A DNA stretch of 64,000 bases from Mycolicibacterium porcinum (GCA_001942045.1 MSTD01000005.1:6632-70631), one strand, 5' to 3'. Counted from the stretch's first letter, positions 53,191 to 61,054 are shown. Notes: generated from the sequence alone by a model not told the origin. Numbers and translations: made by a program.

Positions 53191-54700
53191 GGATCGCCTC
53201 ATTCGCCGGTGCCGGCGAGCGGTGCGGTTCGTCGGCACGGGACGAGAAGTGCAGGGCCTCGTCGAGCAGCGGACCGCGGAGGATCCTGGCGTCCTGCTGG
53301 TACGACATGGACATCTGGAACAGGCCCGTGCCCTGCTTCGGAATGATGTCCTTCGCGCGCTGGGCGTAGCCGGAACTCAGGTCAACGATCGGCCGGCGCT
53401 CCATGGCCGGGTCGGCCTCGACGCGGACGCTGTCATAGCCGAAGGCGTCCATGTGTGCCACGAGTGCGCAAAAGTATCGGCACAGGATGCTGATCTTCAG
53501 CGTCCACGGGGATGTCGTGTAGCCGATCGCGATGGCGAAGTTCGGGATTCCCGACAGGAGGGTTCCGCGGTAAGCCACGGTGTCCGGCAGGTGCACCGGA
53601 TCGCCATCGACGTCGAGTTCGATGCCGCCGAGCAGGCGCATGTTCAGGCCTGTCGCGGTGACGATCACGTCGGCGTCCAGGTGCTCGCCCGATTCGAGCG
53701 CGATGCCGGTCTCCGTGAACCGCTCGATCTTATCGGTGACGATCGAAGCGCTGCCGTCACTGAGCGCCTCGAAGAAGTCGCCGTCGGGGCACAGGCACAG
53801 GCGCTGATCCCACGGGTCGTACGGCGGGTTGAAGTGGGTGTCTACGTCGAATCCTTGCGGCAGGGATTTGATGTTCACGCGCCGGATGGCCGCGCGTGCC
53901 AACTTCGGGAATCCGCGCATGGCCTTCACGATGCTTCGTTCGATCCAGATGTTGGTGAACCGGGTCAACGCGTAGCCGCGGTTCGCACCGAACCACTTGG
54001 TGAACATCAGCGCTGCGGAATCGACCTTCGCCCAGGGGATAACGTAAGTCGGAGTGCGCTGCAGCATGGTGACGTGCGCCGCAGCACCTGCGTGGTTCAG
54101 CATCGACGGGATCAGCGTGACCGCGGTGGCACCGCTGCCGATGACCACGACCTTCTTGCCGCTGTAGTCGTAGTCCTCGGGCCAGTGCTGCGGGTGCAGG
54201 ATGTCGCCCCGGAAGTCCTCGCGGCCCTCGAACTGCGGGGTGTAGCCCTCGTCGTAGCGGTAGTAGCCGGTGCCGGCGAAGATCCAGTTCGCGCTGATCC
54301 GCCGGTCGCCGTCTGGGGTAGTGACGTCGAGAGTCCAGCGGGCGTCCTCACTCGACCACGAGGCGCGCTGCACGCTGTGCTCGAACCGCACCAGCCGGTT
54401 CAGGTCGAACTCGTCAAGCGTCTCCTGGAGGTAGTTGACGATCTTCGGGGCCTCCGCGATGGCGTCCGGGTCGGTCCAGGGCTTGAACTCGTAGCCGAAG
54501 GTGTGCAGGCCGTTGTCGGAACGGATGCCGGGGTACTTGAACAGGTCCCAGGTGCCGCCGATGTTCGCGCGACCCTCGAGGATCACCACCCGCTTGCCTG
54601 GGAACGCCTCGGTGATGTACTTCGCGGCGCCGATACCGGAGATGCCGGCGCCGATGACGACGATGTCGTACTCGTCGACGGTGGGTGTCGATGCGTTCAT
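53183..54700 (-). CDS. Flavin monooxygenase with Baeyer-Villiger fingerprint
   Basis: A 505-residue class B flavoprotein monooxygenase. The first Rossmann motif is VVIGAGISGIGAAKYI, and the NADPH motif is VVVIGSGATAVTL. Between them FRGDILHPQHWP fits FxGxxxHxxxW(P/D) exactly, the fingerprint of Baeyer-Villiger monooxygenases. It would insert oxygen beside a carbonyl, using NADPH and O2, giving an ester or lactone. It is the first gene of the operon, facing away from a region rich in palindromic sites. N-hydroxylation of an amine is an alternative role. Confidence 0.92.
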   Translation of the reverse strand: MNASTPTVDEYDIVVIGAGISGIGAAKYITEAFPGKRVVILEGRANIGGTWDLFKYPGIRSDNGLHTFGYEFKPWTDPDAIAEAPKIVNYLQETLDEFDLNRLVRFEHSVQRASWSSEDARWTLDVTTPDGDRRISANWIFAGTGYYRYDEGYTPQFEGREDFRGDILHPQHWPEDYDYSGKKVVVIGSGATAVTLIPSMLNHAGAAAHVTMLQRTPTYVIPWAKVDSAALMFTKWFGANRGYALTRFTNIWIERSIVKAMRGFPKLARAAIRRVNIKSLPQGFDVDTHFNPPYDPWDQRLCLCPDGDFFEALSDGSASIVTDKIERFTETGIALESGEHLDADVIVTATGLNMRLLGGIELDVDGDPVHLPDTVAYRGTLLSGIPNFAIAIGYTTSPWTLKISILCRYFCALVAHMDAFGYDSVRVEADPAMERRPIVDLSSGYAQRAKDIIPKQGTGLFQMSMSYQQDARILRGPLLDEALHFSSRADEPHRSPAPANEAIHA

Positions 54701-54970
54701 GGGCTGGGCCTTTCGCTCGATTCCGCTTTAGGTGATGCCACGGTGCCCGGTGCCGCCGCCTGATCACTACGCCGCGGTGCCCATTCCTTCGCGACGGTGC
54801 GGTGCACAGTGCACCGCGGCCGCCGAACAGGGGCAGATCGCACGATCTGGTGGTGCACTGTGCCGCGCCCATGGCGCCACGAAGGTGCATGTCGGCGTAG
54901 CGGCGGCGGCAGTCGCCTCGACACGCTGGGGACCGTACGAGATCACGGTCACACCCAAGGAGGCGCTGCC
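54701..54970. promoter_or_regulatory. Divergent promoter region with repeated CGGTGC operator motif
   Basis: CGGTGC occurs at 54741, 54748, 54775, 54795 and 54800, with its reverse complement at 54811. The last two form part of a perfect 19-bp palindrome, GCGGTGCACAGTGCACCGC (54799-54817). A similar imperfect dyad, GTGGTGCAC-T-GTGCCGC, lies at 54850-54866. The region feeds the amine operon leftward and the membrane-protein gene rightward, so it is the likely control point. The binding protein is not identified. Confidence 0.7.
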
Positions 54971-55666
54971 ATGCGCGACATGTTCTTCGCCGCGGCGGAC
55001 GTCTGGATGATCGCCATCGGATTCATCTGTGGCGCGAAATTCATTCGGCGCCATCACAATTACCTGATCGGCCTCGAATGGATCATCATGGCTGTGTCCG
55101 GGTCGAACTTCCTGCTGTACGGTCTGCTCAAGGGCGGCCAGGATTCTCCGATGTTCCACATTGCGTTCTTCCTCGACGCGTTCTCGCGGTCCATCGGCTT
55201 CACGCTGATCCTGGTGATGGGCCTGCTGATGCTCACCAACGGCTACAGGCCGTCACTGCGTGTCGAGGTCGGGGCGTTCGCCCTGGCCGCGGTGTTCGGA
55301 TTCTTCCTCTCCGAGTTCGCCGTCCAGATCGGCACTCCCGGCAAGGTGTTCTTCCTGTTGACGGCGCTCGCGACCTCAAGTTTCCTGTGCTACTTCGCAT
55401 TTCGCCTGTGGAACATCGGCGAGCGCGCACACGCCGCCTGGATCGGTGCCGCGACGGCCCTCAACGTCGTCGTCGCCGCGATCTACGACTTCTGGCACAT
55501 CCCGGGCGACGACGCCAACCACACGCTCTTCTACACCCTGGCCCTGTCCACCTGGGGCCTGACGATGCTCGTCATCTACTGCGCCTACACCGCGTTCGAC
55601 GCTCGTACTGGTGCTGCCGCACAACGCCTTTCAGCCACCAGCATCCATGGAGCCGGAGCCGCATGA
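54971..55666 (+). CDS. Seven-helix-type membrane protein of unknown function
   Basis: A 231-residue membrane protein with about six to seven hydrophobic segments (DVWMIAIGFICGAKFI; LEWIIMAVSGSNFLLYGLL; SIGFTLILVMGLLMLTNG; GAFALAAVFGFFLSEFAV, and others). ATG 54971 follows AAGGAGG by 7 nt; the longer open frame upstream runs through the operator region and is not used. It diverges from the amine operon and overlaps the truncated oxidoreductase by 4 bp. A role as sensor or transporter linked to the amine pathway is speculative. Confidence 0.85.
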   Translation: MRDMFFAAADVWMIAIGFICGAKFIRRHHNYLIGLEWIIMAVSGSNFLLYGLLKGGQDSPMFHIAFFLDAFSRSIGFTLILVMGLLMLTNGYRPSLRVEVGAFALAAVFGFFLSEFAVQIGTPGKVFFLLTALATSSFLCYFAFRLWNIGERAHAAWIGAATALNVVVAAIYDFWHIPGDDANHTLFYTLALSTWGLTMLVIYCAYTAFDARTGAAAQRLSATSIHGAGAA

Positions 55667-55890
55667 ACAGCACCGCGACCACCGACTACACCAGCTTCAC
55701 CGGCTGGATCGACCCGCCGACCGACATCCCTCCGCCGCTGACGGAGAATCTCACCTGCTCGGTCGCGGTCATCGGCGGTGGACTGGCCGGCCTGTCGACC
55801 GCACGGCGGCTGGCTGGGCGCGGCGTCGACACGGTCCTGCTCGAATCGGGGTGCTGCGGATACGGCCCCTTCGATACCGCGGTGCGCTGA
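55663..55890 (+). pseudogene. Truncated PuuB-like FAD oxidoreductase (N-terminus only)
   Basis: A 75-residue frame with the start of a DAO-family oxidase: YTSFTGWIDPP, then CSVAVIGGGLAGLSTARRLA and VLLESGCCGYG. In gamma-glutamylputrescine oxidases this continues to a GASGRNGG motif and about 400 more residues; here it breaks off at that point and runs into unrelated sequence and a stop. It is translationally coupled to the membrane-protein gene, so the operon once carried a complete gamma-glutamylamine oxidase gene here. The breakpoint is near 55860-55890. Confidence 0.75.
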
Positions 55891-55891
55891 G

Positions 55892-56269
55892 GTGTTCGTT
55901 GCCGAGCGTCATGTCCGTTCGAGGCCGGTCCGCGATGTCTGCGCGTTGCAAGCTGTGTTGGCGATTATCAGCAACAAGTGGGTGCCCGCAGTGTTCGAAC
56001 ACCTCTCCGGTGCAACGGAACTCAGTTACGGAGACCTGTATCGGCGCATCCACGGCGCTTCGCGCAAAATGCTGTCCGCGACACTGCGCAATCTCGTGCG
56101 CGACGGTTTGGTACAGCGCTCGCCGAGAACAGGGCCTCCGCCGCAACGTGTGTACTACCGCCTGACCAATCTGGGCCGGTCCCTAGTTGACAGCCTCGAC
56201 GGACTCCACGCATGGGCCGACAGCCACGTACATGTCATCGAAGCGGCGCGACAACCGCGAGCGGATTAG
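55892..56269 (+). CDS. HxlR-family transcriptional regulator
   Basis: A 125-residue winged-helix protein. The HxlR signature is VCALQAVLAIISNKW (Cys then GKW-like), LSYGDLYRRIHGASRKMLSA as recognition helix, LVRDGLVQRSPRTGPPPQRV as the wing, and YYRLTNLGRSL. GTG 55892 follows the stop codon of the truncated gene by 1 nt and is taken as start. Many HxlR proteins sense electrophiles or aldehydes via the N-terminal Cys. It could regulate the divergent operon, but it may have arrived with the event that truncated the oxidase. Confidence 0.83.
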   Translation: MFVAERHVRSRPVRDVCALQAVLAIISNKWVPAVFEHLSGATELSYGDLYRRIHGASRKMLSATLRNLVRDGLVQRSPRTGPPPQRVYYRLTNLGRSLVDSLDGLHAWADSHVHVIEAARQPRAD

Positions 56270-56501
56270 CCAGGCCAGGACGCAAATGACCAATTGGGCC
56301 ACTGAATCGACATGTGCGTACGCGGTAACCCAACAAGCGGTCGCCAAGACCGGACGTGGTTGAATCAGCGGCTCAATGCTTGCCGCTTCTTGTCGCAAGC
56401 CAGGCTCATGTCTCACCGTGACCAATCGACATCTGGTGAGTTTGACTAGCTCTATCGCGAGTGGCATGGAAATCGTATGTTCGGGGCTTGCGCCTAGGAA
56501 A
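56270..56501. other. Non-coding stretch inside the far end
   Basis: No gene is seen in these 232 bp; with the end sites that follow, the gene-free stretch is 334 bp. It contains an isolated TCTCACCGTGACC at about 56410, opposite in direction to the end sites, which may be a further weak TnsB site. Confidence 0.5.
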
Positions 56502-56603
56502 TGCAGCACCTCGTGAGACAAACCCCGGTGCAGTTCACGTGAGACCATCCGATATTCGCACGTCAGAGCTGCGGCCAAATGCAGTCAAATTTGAGAACCT
56601 ACA
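56502..56603. repeat. Far transposon end with three spaced TnsB-type sites
   Basis: TGCAG-N7-TGAGA (56502-56518), TGCAG-N6-TGAGA (56529-56544) and TGCAG-N7-TGAGA (56580-56596) precede the terminal ACCTACA. They are offset by 27 and 51 bp, spaced like the Tn7 left end. The inverted form, TCTCA-N7-CTGCA, relates to the dnaB-side sites through the shared TCTCA. Confidence 0.8.
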
Positions 56604-56608
56604 TCAGG
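56604..56608. repeat. Target-site duplication TCAGG, distal side
   Basis: TCAGG directly follows the terminal ACA and repeats 31972-31976. Its first three bases are the stop codon (TGA on the minus strand) of the gene at 56604-57284, which the duplication preserved. Confidence 0.9.
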
Positions 56609-57284
56609 TCGTGCCGGGAACTGGTTGGTCGTCGTCGCGCGGTCCGAAGAATCCGAAGCTGTCGATGACTTGCTGCCCTGGAGCGTGCGACCAGTCCCAG
56701 TCGGCGATCTGTCGGCGCGAGCGTCGACTGAACATCGCTCGCAGAAGTTCGTATCCATCCGCACGAAGCGTGAGCGTGGGTTCGGCTGACCCGCAGTGCC
56801 ATTCGTTGCCGCACTCGTCGCGAATGAGGGCTGAGGTGAGCGGCTGGAGCCGTTGGACCAGCAGCCACATCATCACGTTCAGAAACGGGTCATGCCAATG
56901 GGCGCGGTCTACCGGGGGCAGGCCCAGCGCCTCATTCAGGTCGGCTTCGTGGCAGATGAGGTCGGCGGCGACGCTGGGTCCGGTGAACTGTTTCCCGGCC
57001 AGGCCTGCCTCGACCACGGGGCTCACCCGCTCCCACTCAGCCAGCAGTGACGCCACCGAATCATGTTGGCGCTCGGCGACCTGGCGAGCTGTCCATCGCC
57101 GGCCGCCGGCCCCGTCCAAGCGACCGCACGTAACGTCAGCGGCGCCGCCGACCAGGTGTGCCAAGAGATCGTGCACGGTCCATTCGGGAGTGGCCGGGAC
57201 CGGTGCCAGCAGCTGCGACTCGTCGAGCCCGGCCGCGATCGCGGAGACGCGAATGCGGGCGTTGCGGTATGACGTGTCAAGCAC
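56604..57284 (-). CDS. DinB-fold maleylpyruvate-isomerase-like protein (TIGR03083/03086 type)
   Basis: A 226-residue protein. The DinB-like four-helix core has the metal-binding His residues in EWTVHDLLAHLVGGAADV and DLICHEADLNEALG, with another His cluster in RAHWHDPFLNV. Relatives include mycothiol-dependent enzymes, so a thiol-linked isomerase or transferase is likely; the substrate is unknown. It overlaps the upstream FAD gene by 8 bp. Its stop codon is in the target duplication, and before the insertion it lay tail-to-tail with dnaB. Confidence 0.87.
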   Translation of the reverse strand: MLDTSYRNARIRVSAIAAGLDESQLLAPVPATPEWTVHDLLAHLVGGAADVTCGRLDGAGGRRWTARQVAERQHDSVASLLAEWERVSPVVEAGLAGKQFTGPSVAADLICHEADLNEALGLPPVDRAHWHDPFLNVMMWLLVQRLQPLTSALIRDECGNEWHCGSAEPTLTLRADGYELLRAMFSRRSRRQIADWDWSHAPGQQVIDSFGFFGPRDDDQPVPGTT

Positions 57285-58659
57285 GGGCTGTCGTCCTCAC
57301 GCGCCGTCGGGGTGCTGGCAGGGGCAAAGACTTGAGCAAATGGTATGCCGCTACTCGGCCGAGCAGGCGTGGTTCGAGCAGCCGCTGCGGCGAGTCGATC
57401 ATGTTCACGATCCGAACGAGTCGTTCGGTGACGACAATATCGCCGGCGGCCTCCAGGATCCTGCGGCGACTCCACTCCAACGCGCGGCGGCGAATCTTGT
57501 CCTTCACGCCTCGGTCGGGCCTGCATCCAGGGGGCTGGTTGGCGGCCCAGACCGGAGCGATGATGGGTGCCAGTGATTGATAGAAGCGTTGCGGGTCAAT
57601 GCTTCCGTGGTCGCGGAGATGCGTGCGCAACACCTGGGCGTGCCGGGCGGCCATGGTGACCCCTTGCCCGTGGATCGGGTCTAGACAGCAGAGTGCATCC
57701 CCGATGACGACCAGGCCGTCGGGATGACGGGCGCAACGGTCGTAGCTGTGCCAGGTGCCGCCGGGGTAGCGGTAGACCGCGACGTCTGACAGTGGCGCGG
57801 TCCCGCGAAGCGCCGGTTGGATGTGCGGTGGCACGAATTCCTCCGCCAGGGTGAGCATTTCAGCGAACGTGGTGGGCGATGTATGTCCGTCTGCGTGTGC
57901 CGCGACGGTCAACGTCCAGGTGTCGTCTTCACAAGCGACCAGGCCGCCGCGGCCGGCGCCGTCGGACGGGATCACCAGGATGAGGCGCTCGGGAAAGGTG
58001 TCCTGGTCGGGAATGGTGATCTGTTGGCTGTAGTACACGCCGCGCACGGTGAACGATCGCTGGGGCGGCCGGCCGTAGCCGAGCATCTCGAGGAGCAGGG
58101 GTGTGCGCGTCGCGCGACCGGTGGCGTCGACGACGAGATCGGCCTCGAGCGTCCGAGTCGCGCCTGTCTGTCGGTCTGCCAGCGTGACACCGGTGATGCG
58201 ATCCGGTTGCCCGGCGACAAACCCACCGATGTCGTGCCCGTCTATGACAACGGCATTGGGCAGGGCCGTGACCCTTAGCCGCAGGGCATGTTCGAGTAGC
58301 GGTCGCGTGACCAGGTAGTTGGCGAGGGCGGCTGGATCCGCGACTGGATCGGTGCGGTTGAAGCCGTACCGGCCGTTCTGGATGTGCATGCGCGCGCCGA
58401 GGTGGGCGTCGTCGAGGACATGGCCGCCGGCGGCGATCAGGTCTTCGATCAATCCCGGAACGAGTTCCTCGATGGTCTGCCAGCCCCGGGAGAGCAGGCT
58501 GTGCAGGTGCGGGCCCTGCGGAATGCCGCGACGATGAGAAGGTTTGTCCGGCAGGCGGTCTCGTTCGATGACGGTGACGTTGTGGCCGGCGTCGGCGAGC
58601 GCGGCTGTAGCCAGTAGGCCGGCGATCCCTGCGCCGAGGACTACAGAGTGTTCCGTCAT
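57277..58659 (-). CDS. FAD-dependent oxidoreductase (PHBH/geranylgeranyl-reductase-like)
   Basis: A 460-residue group A flavoprotein. The FAD site is VVLGAGIAGLLATAALADAG followed by VIERD; the middle motif is ADLVVDATGRATRTP; the third is DGLVVIGDALCCLDPIHGQG, a GD motif. These proteins hydroxylate or dehydrogenate lipophilic or aromatic substrates. ATG 58659 has GGAGG about 10 nt upstream; GTG 58668 is possible. It shares a divergent, AT-rich promoter region with the SDR gene and is coupled to the DinB-like gene. Confidence 0.87.
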   Translation of the reverse strand: MTEHSVVLGAGIAGLLATAALADAGHNVTVIERDRLPDKPSHRRGIPQGPHLHSLLSRGWQTIEELVPGLIEDLIAAGGHVLDDAHLGARMHIQNGRYGFNRTDPVADPAALANYLVTRPLLEHALRLRVTALPNAVVIDGHDIGGFVAGQPDRITGVTLADRQTGATRTLEADLVVDATGRATRTPLLLEMLGYGRPPQRSFTVRGVYYSQQITIPDQDTFPERLILVIPSDGAGRGGLVACEDDTWTLTVAAHADGHTSPTTFAEMLTLAEEFVPPHIQPALRGTAPLSDVAVYRYPGGTWHSYDRCARHPDGLVVIGDALCCLDPIHGQGVTMAARHAQVLRTHLRDHGSIDPQRFYQSLAPIIAPVWAANQPPGCRPDRGVKDKIRRRALEWSRRRILEAAGDIVVTERLVRIVNMIDSPQRLLEPRLLGRVAAYHLLKSLPLPAPRRRVRTTARA

Positions 58660-58777
58660 GTGGTGCACGCCTCCCCTGCGTGGCGAATCCCGCGATGGAG
58701 TTGACGGTAACACCAGATTAAGAAAAATAAGACAAAACTAAGTAAAGTCTAAGGCTTGCGACGTGAGGAGGAATTCG
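58660..58777. promoter_or_regulatory. AT-rich divergent promoter region
   Basis: Between the FAD oxidoreductase and SDR genes, bases 58711-58752 are strikingly AT-rich against a high-GC background. A TANNNT-type element TAATCT lies on the minus strand (58720-58715) and TAAAGT on the plus strand (58743-58748). AGAC-N13-GTCT brackets the centre and may be an operator. Confidence 0.5.
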
Positions 58778-59545
58778 ATGAGCAGACCAGACGTGCAGGC
58801 AGATGTCCCGCCCAACGGTGACCCGAGTCGGGTCGCCCTGGTCACGGGTGCATCCCGCGGTATCGGCGCCGAGGTGGCCCGGATCCTCGGTGCGTCAGGT
58901 TTCCATGTCCTGGTCAACTACCGCGAGAAAGCCGCGCGGGCGAACACCGTGGTGGCCGGTATTCGCGCGGCCGGCGGAGAGGCGTCGGCCGCAGGCGCTG
59001 ACGTCTGCGACGAGGCAGCGGTCAACGCGCTGCTGACCGACATCCGCGAGCGATTCGGCGCGCTCGATGTGTTGGTGCTCAACGCTTCCGGTGGTCTCGA
59101 GCGCGGAGCCGATCCGGGTTACGCCATGCGCCTCAACCGCGATGCGCAACTGCGTCTGGCCACGCTGGCCCTGCCGCTCATGCCGCGAGGCGCGCGGATT
59201 GTCTTCGTCACCAGCCATCAAGCGCACTTCTATCCCGGAAAGCCGGTGCCTGACGGCTACGAACCCATCGCGCACAGCAAGCGTGCGGGCGAAGACGCCC
59301 TACTGGCCGCGAAACCCACTCTGGCCGAGCGTGGAATCGCGCTGAAGGTGGTGTCCGGGGACATGATCGACGGGACCATCATCGTCCGGCTGCTGCAGCG
59401 GCGCGACCCAGCGGCCGTGGAAGCCCGCCGCGATCAGGCAGTACTTCCGACCGTCGAGGAGTTCGCCACCGCGATCGCCCGGGCGGCATTGGATTCCGAC
59501 CATTCAGACATGACCTATGTCGGCGGTGCGGACTACTTGAGCTGA
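58778..59545 (+). CDS. Short-chain dehydrogenase/reductase
   Basis: A 255-residue SDR. The cofactor motif TGASRGIG, NASGG in place of the usual NAG, and a Ser-His-x-Gln stretch (VTSHQAHFYPG) followed by AHSKRAGEDALL are seen. The catalytic YxxxK is not obvious (AHSKR stands where YxxSK would be), so it may be a divergent or inactive SDR. ATG 58778 has GAGGAG 7 nt upstream; GTG 58763 is not needed. It diverges from the FAD oxidoreductase gene. The substrate is unknown. Confidence 0.85.
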   Translation: MSRPDVQADVPPNGDPSRVALVTGASRGIGAEVARILGASGFHVLVNYREKAARANTVVAGIRAAGGEASAAGADVCDEAAVNALLTDIRERFGALDVLVLNASGGLERGADPGYAMRLNRDAQLRLATLALPLMPRGARIVFVTSHQAHFYPGKPVPDGYEPIAHSKRAGEDALLAAKPTLAERGIALKVVSGDMIDGTIIVRLLQRRDPAAVEARRDQAVLPTVEEFATAIARAALDSDHSDMTYVGGADYLS

Positions 59546-59547
59546 CT

Positions 59548-60465
59548 CTAGATACGCCCGCCGGGGAACATCGTCTTGACGGCCTGGGTGACAGTGTCGC
59601 GAGCCGCGCCGGCGTCACCGGGTTCCAACGAGCTGATCGCCATCACGTAGCGGCGGTCAGGCCCGATGGCACCGGTCGACACATGCAACTGATTGGCCCC
59701 GTTCCAGCAGCAGAACCAGCCCTGCTTGACCGCGACCGGCTCGGCGTAGAGCCCGTCCGGGATGCCGAACCGCTGCGGGTATCCGTCGCTTCCCGTTGGC
59801 GTGGATTGCGCGAGGTTGGACATGATCACGTCGGCCTGCTCGGGGGGCAACCCGCCGCTGCCGTCCAGCAGCATGTCGTAGTAGCGGACGAGATCGCTTG
59901 CGGTGCTTTGTGTGACGTCCCAATGCCCGTTGTACGGCGCCGTGGTCCCCTTCAACCCGTAGCGCGCCACGATGCGCGAGATCACGGCGTTTCCTCCGCT
60001 GCGGTCCCAGAAGGTCTGGGCCGCACCGTCGTCAGAGGACCGCAGCATGATGTCGAGCGACTTGCGGTCGGCCGCAGTCAGTTTCGTCTCGCCCCTCGAT
60101 TCCTGCAGCAGCAGGTCGTCGGCGATGAACAGCTTCACCACCGAGGCGATCGGGAATGGCTGGTTTGCGCCGTTGGAGACGATCTGGCCGGTATCGCGGT
60201 CCAACACGACGACCTCGATCTTGGCCCCGGACTTGGCTGCACCGGCGGTGGCTTGCCGGGTGCGGGCATCGAGTCCGTCAAATGGCGCCAGGGCGGCCTC
60301 GTCGGGTGGATTCTGCGGCAGCACACGAGTCGTGGCCTGCGGGGCGGTAACTGGTGCCTGCGGGTAGTTGTCCGCCTTGACCTGTGCCTCGCAACCGTTG
60401 ACGAGCGCAGCCACGCTGATGACTGCGACGCTCGTCATCGTCCACTTCGACAGCTGCCTTCGCAC
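59548..60465 (-). CDS. Beta-lactamase-like serine hydrolase lipoprotein
   Basis: A 305-residue exported protein with a signal peptide and lipobox ALVNGC, so it is likely anchored to the membrane outside the cell. The class A beta-lactamase-like fold is suggested by SVVK (SxxK, in FPIASVVKLFIADD), SSDDGA at the SDN position and KQG (VKQGWFC) in place of KTG. With these substitutions true beta-lactamase activity is doubtful. GTG 60465 is the start. It converges with the SDR gene, 2 bp apart. Confidence 0.82.
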   Translation of the reverse strand: MRRQLSKWTMTSVAVISVAALVNGCEAQVKADNYPQAPVTAPQATTRVLPQNPPDEAALAPFDGLDARTRQATAGAAKSGAKIEVVVLDRDTGQIVSNGANQPFPIASVVKLFIADDLLLQESRGETKLTAADRKSLDIMLRSSDDGAAQTFWDRSGGNAVISRIVARYGLKGTTAPYNGHWDVTQSTASDLVRYYDMLLDGSGGLPPEQADVIMSNLAQSTPTGSDGYPQRFGIPDGLYAEPVAVKQGWFCCWNGANQLHVSTGAIGPDRRYVMAISSLEPGDAGAARDTVTQAVKTMFPGGRI

Positions 60466-60610
60466 AAGTCCTCCGATCGATCTGCGCCAGGGGAGCTGGG
60501 ATGGACACTGCGCCCGCCGGTCGGCCTAGCTTAACCGGCCCACCCGGATGAGCCAGTTGACCGCGACTGCACCCGGTAACGGTGACCCGCGGGAAGTCGA
60601 TAATCGGAAC

Positions 60611-61048
60611 ATGATCGCGCTCCGCGCTGCCGGCGCTCTCGGCGTCGTGGTCGCGGCTCCCTGGTGGTGGATGGCCGCGGCTCACGCCGAGGGCTCCGCG
60701 CAGCTCGGTCCGGTTCCGGTGGTCGCATCCCCGACGTGTGCCGGGAGCGTCAGCGCCGAGGCGCAGGTGACGCCGGTGCAGGTCCGGGATCGGGTCGAAG
60801 ACGGTGTACGCGTGGCGATCCACTACGACGCCGGGATCTACGACGGTTCCTGTGCCCTCACCGTGTCCGCCGCTTGGGTGAATCTCGATACCGGCGCGTC
60901 AGGCCGTGGTGACATCACGGCGGTGTCGACGATTGACGGCCATTATGGCTTCATCGGCTACGCCGGCACCACGTTCGAGACGGGCAGCGGCACAGTGGTG
61001 GTCACGCTCAGCTCGCATCCGGGAGCTGAACTGCGGGTCACCCCCTGA
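60611..61048 (+). CDS. Small exported protein of unknown function
   Basis: A 145-residue protein starting at ATG 60611 with a clear signal peptide (ALRAAGALGVVVAAPWWWMA, cleavage near AHAEG). The mature part has two Cys residues (PTCAGSV, GSCALTV), probably a disulfide, and beta-rich sequence with an Ig-like feel. The frame is open 21 codons upstream, but that part lacks signal-peptide character. No family is recognised. It is convergent with the DUF1906 gene. Confidence 0.75.
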   Translation: MIALRAAGALGVVVAAPWWWMAAAHAEGSAQLGPVPVVASPTCAGSVSAEAQVTPVQVRDRVEDGVRVAIHYDAGIYDGSCALTVSAAWVNLDTGASGRGDITAVSTIDGHYGFIGYAGTTFETGSGTVVVTLSSHPGAELRVTP

Positions 61049-61054
61049 ACCACC

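Larger units (their letters stand above)
31977..56603. mobile_element. Tn7-like transposon, 24,627 bp, inserted at the dnaB 3' end
   Basis: The element starts TGTAGGTTCTCA and ends TGAGAACCTACA, an exact 12-bp terminal inverted repeat, and is flanked by TCAGG on both sides. It carries tnsA, tnsB, tnsC and a long tniQ from the dnaB side, then regulators and an amine-catabolism operon. The tnsA-proximal end lies next to dnaB, 15 bp past its stop codon, in the same polarity that Tn7 has next to glmS, so site-specific targeting by the TniQ/TnsD protein is inferred. No tnsE and no CRISPR-Cas genes are present. The original locus would have had dnaB convergent with the gene now at 56604, with stop codons 10 bp apart. 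Confidence 0.92.

Noticed and set aside
31977..56603. CRISPR-associated (CAST) form of the transposon
   Set aside because: No direct-repeat array and no Cas12k or Cascade-like gene is present; the long tniQ fits TnsD-type targeting instead.
31977..56603. tnsE gene
   Set aside because: No frame in the cargo resembles TnsE; all sizeable genes have other assignments.
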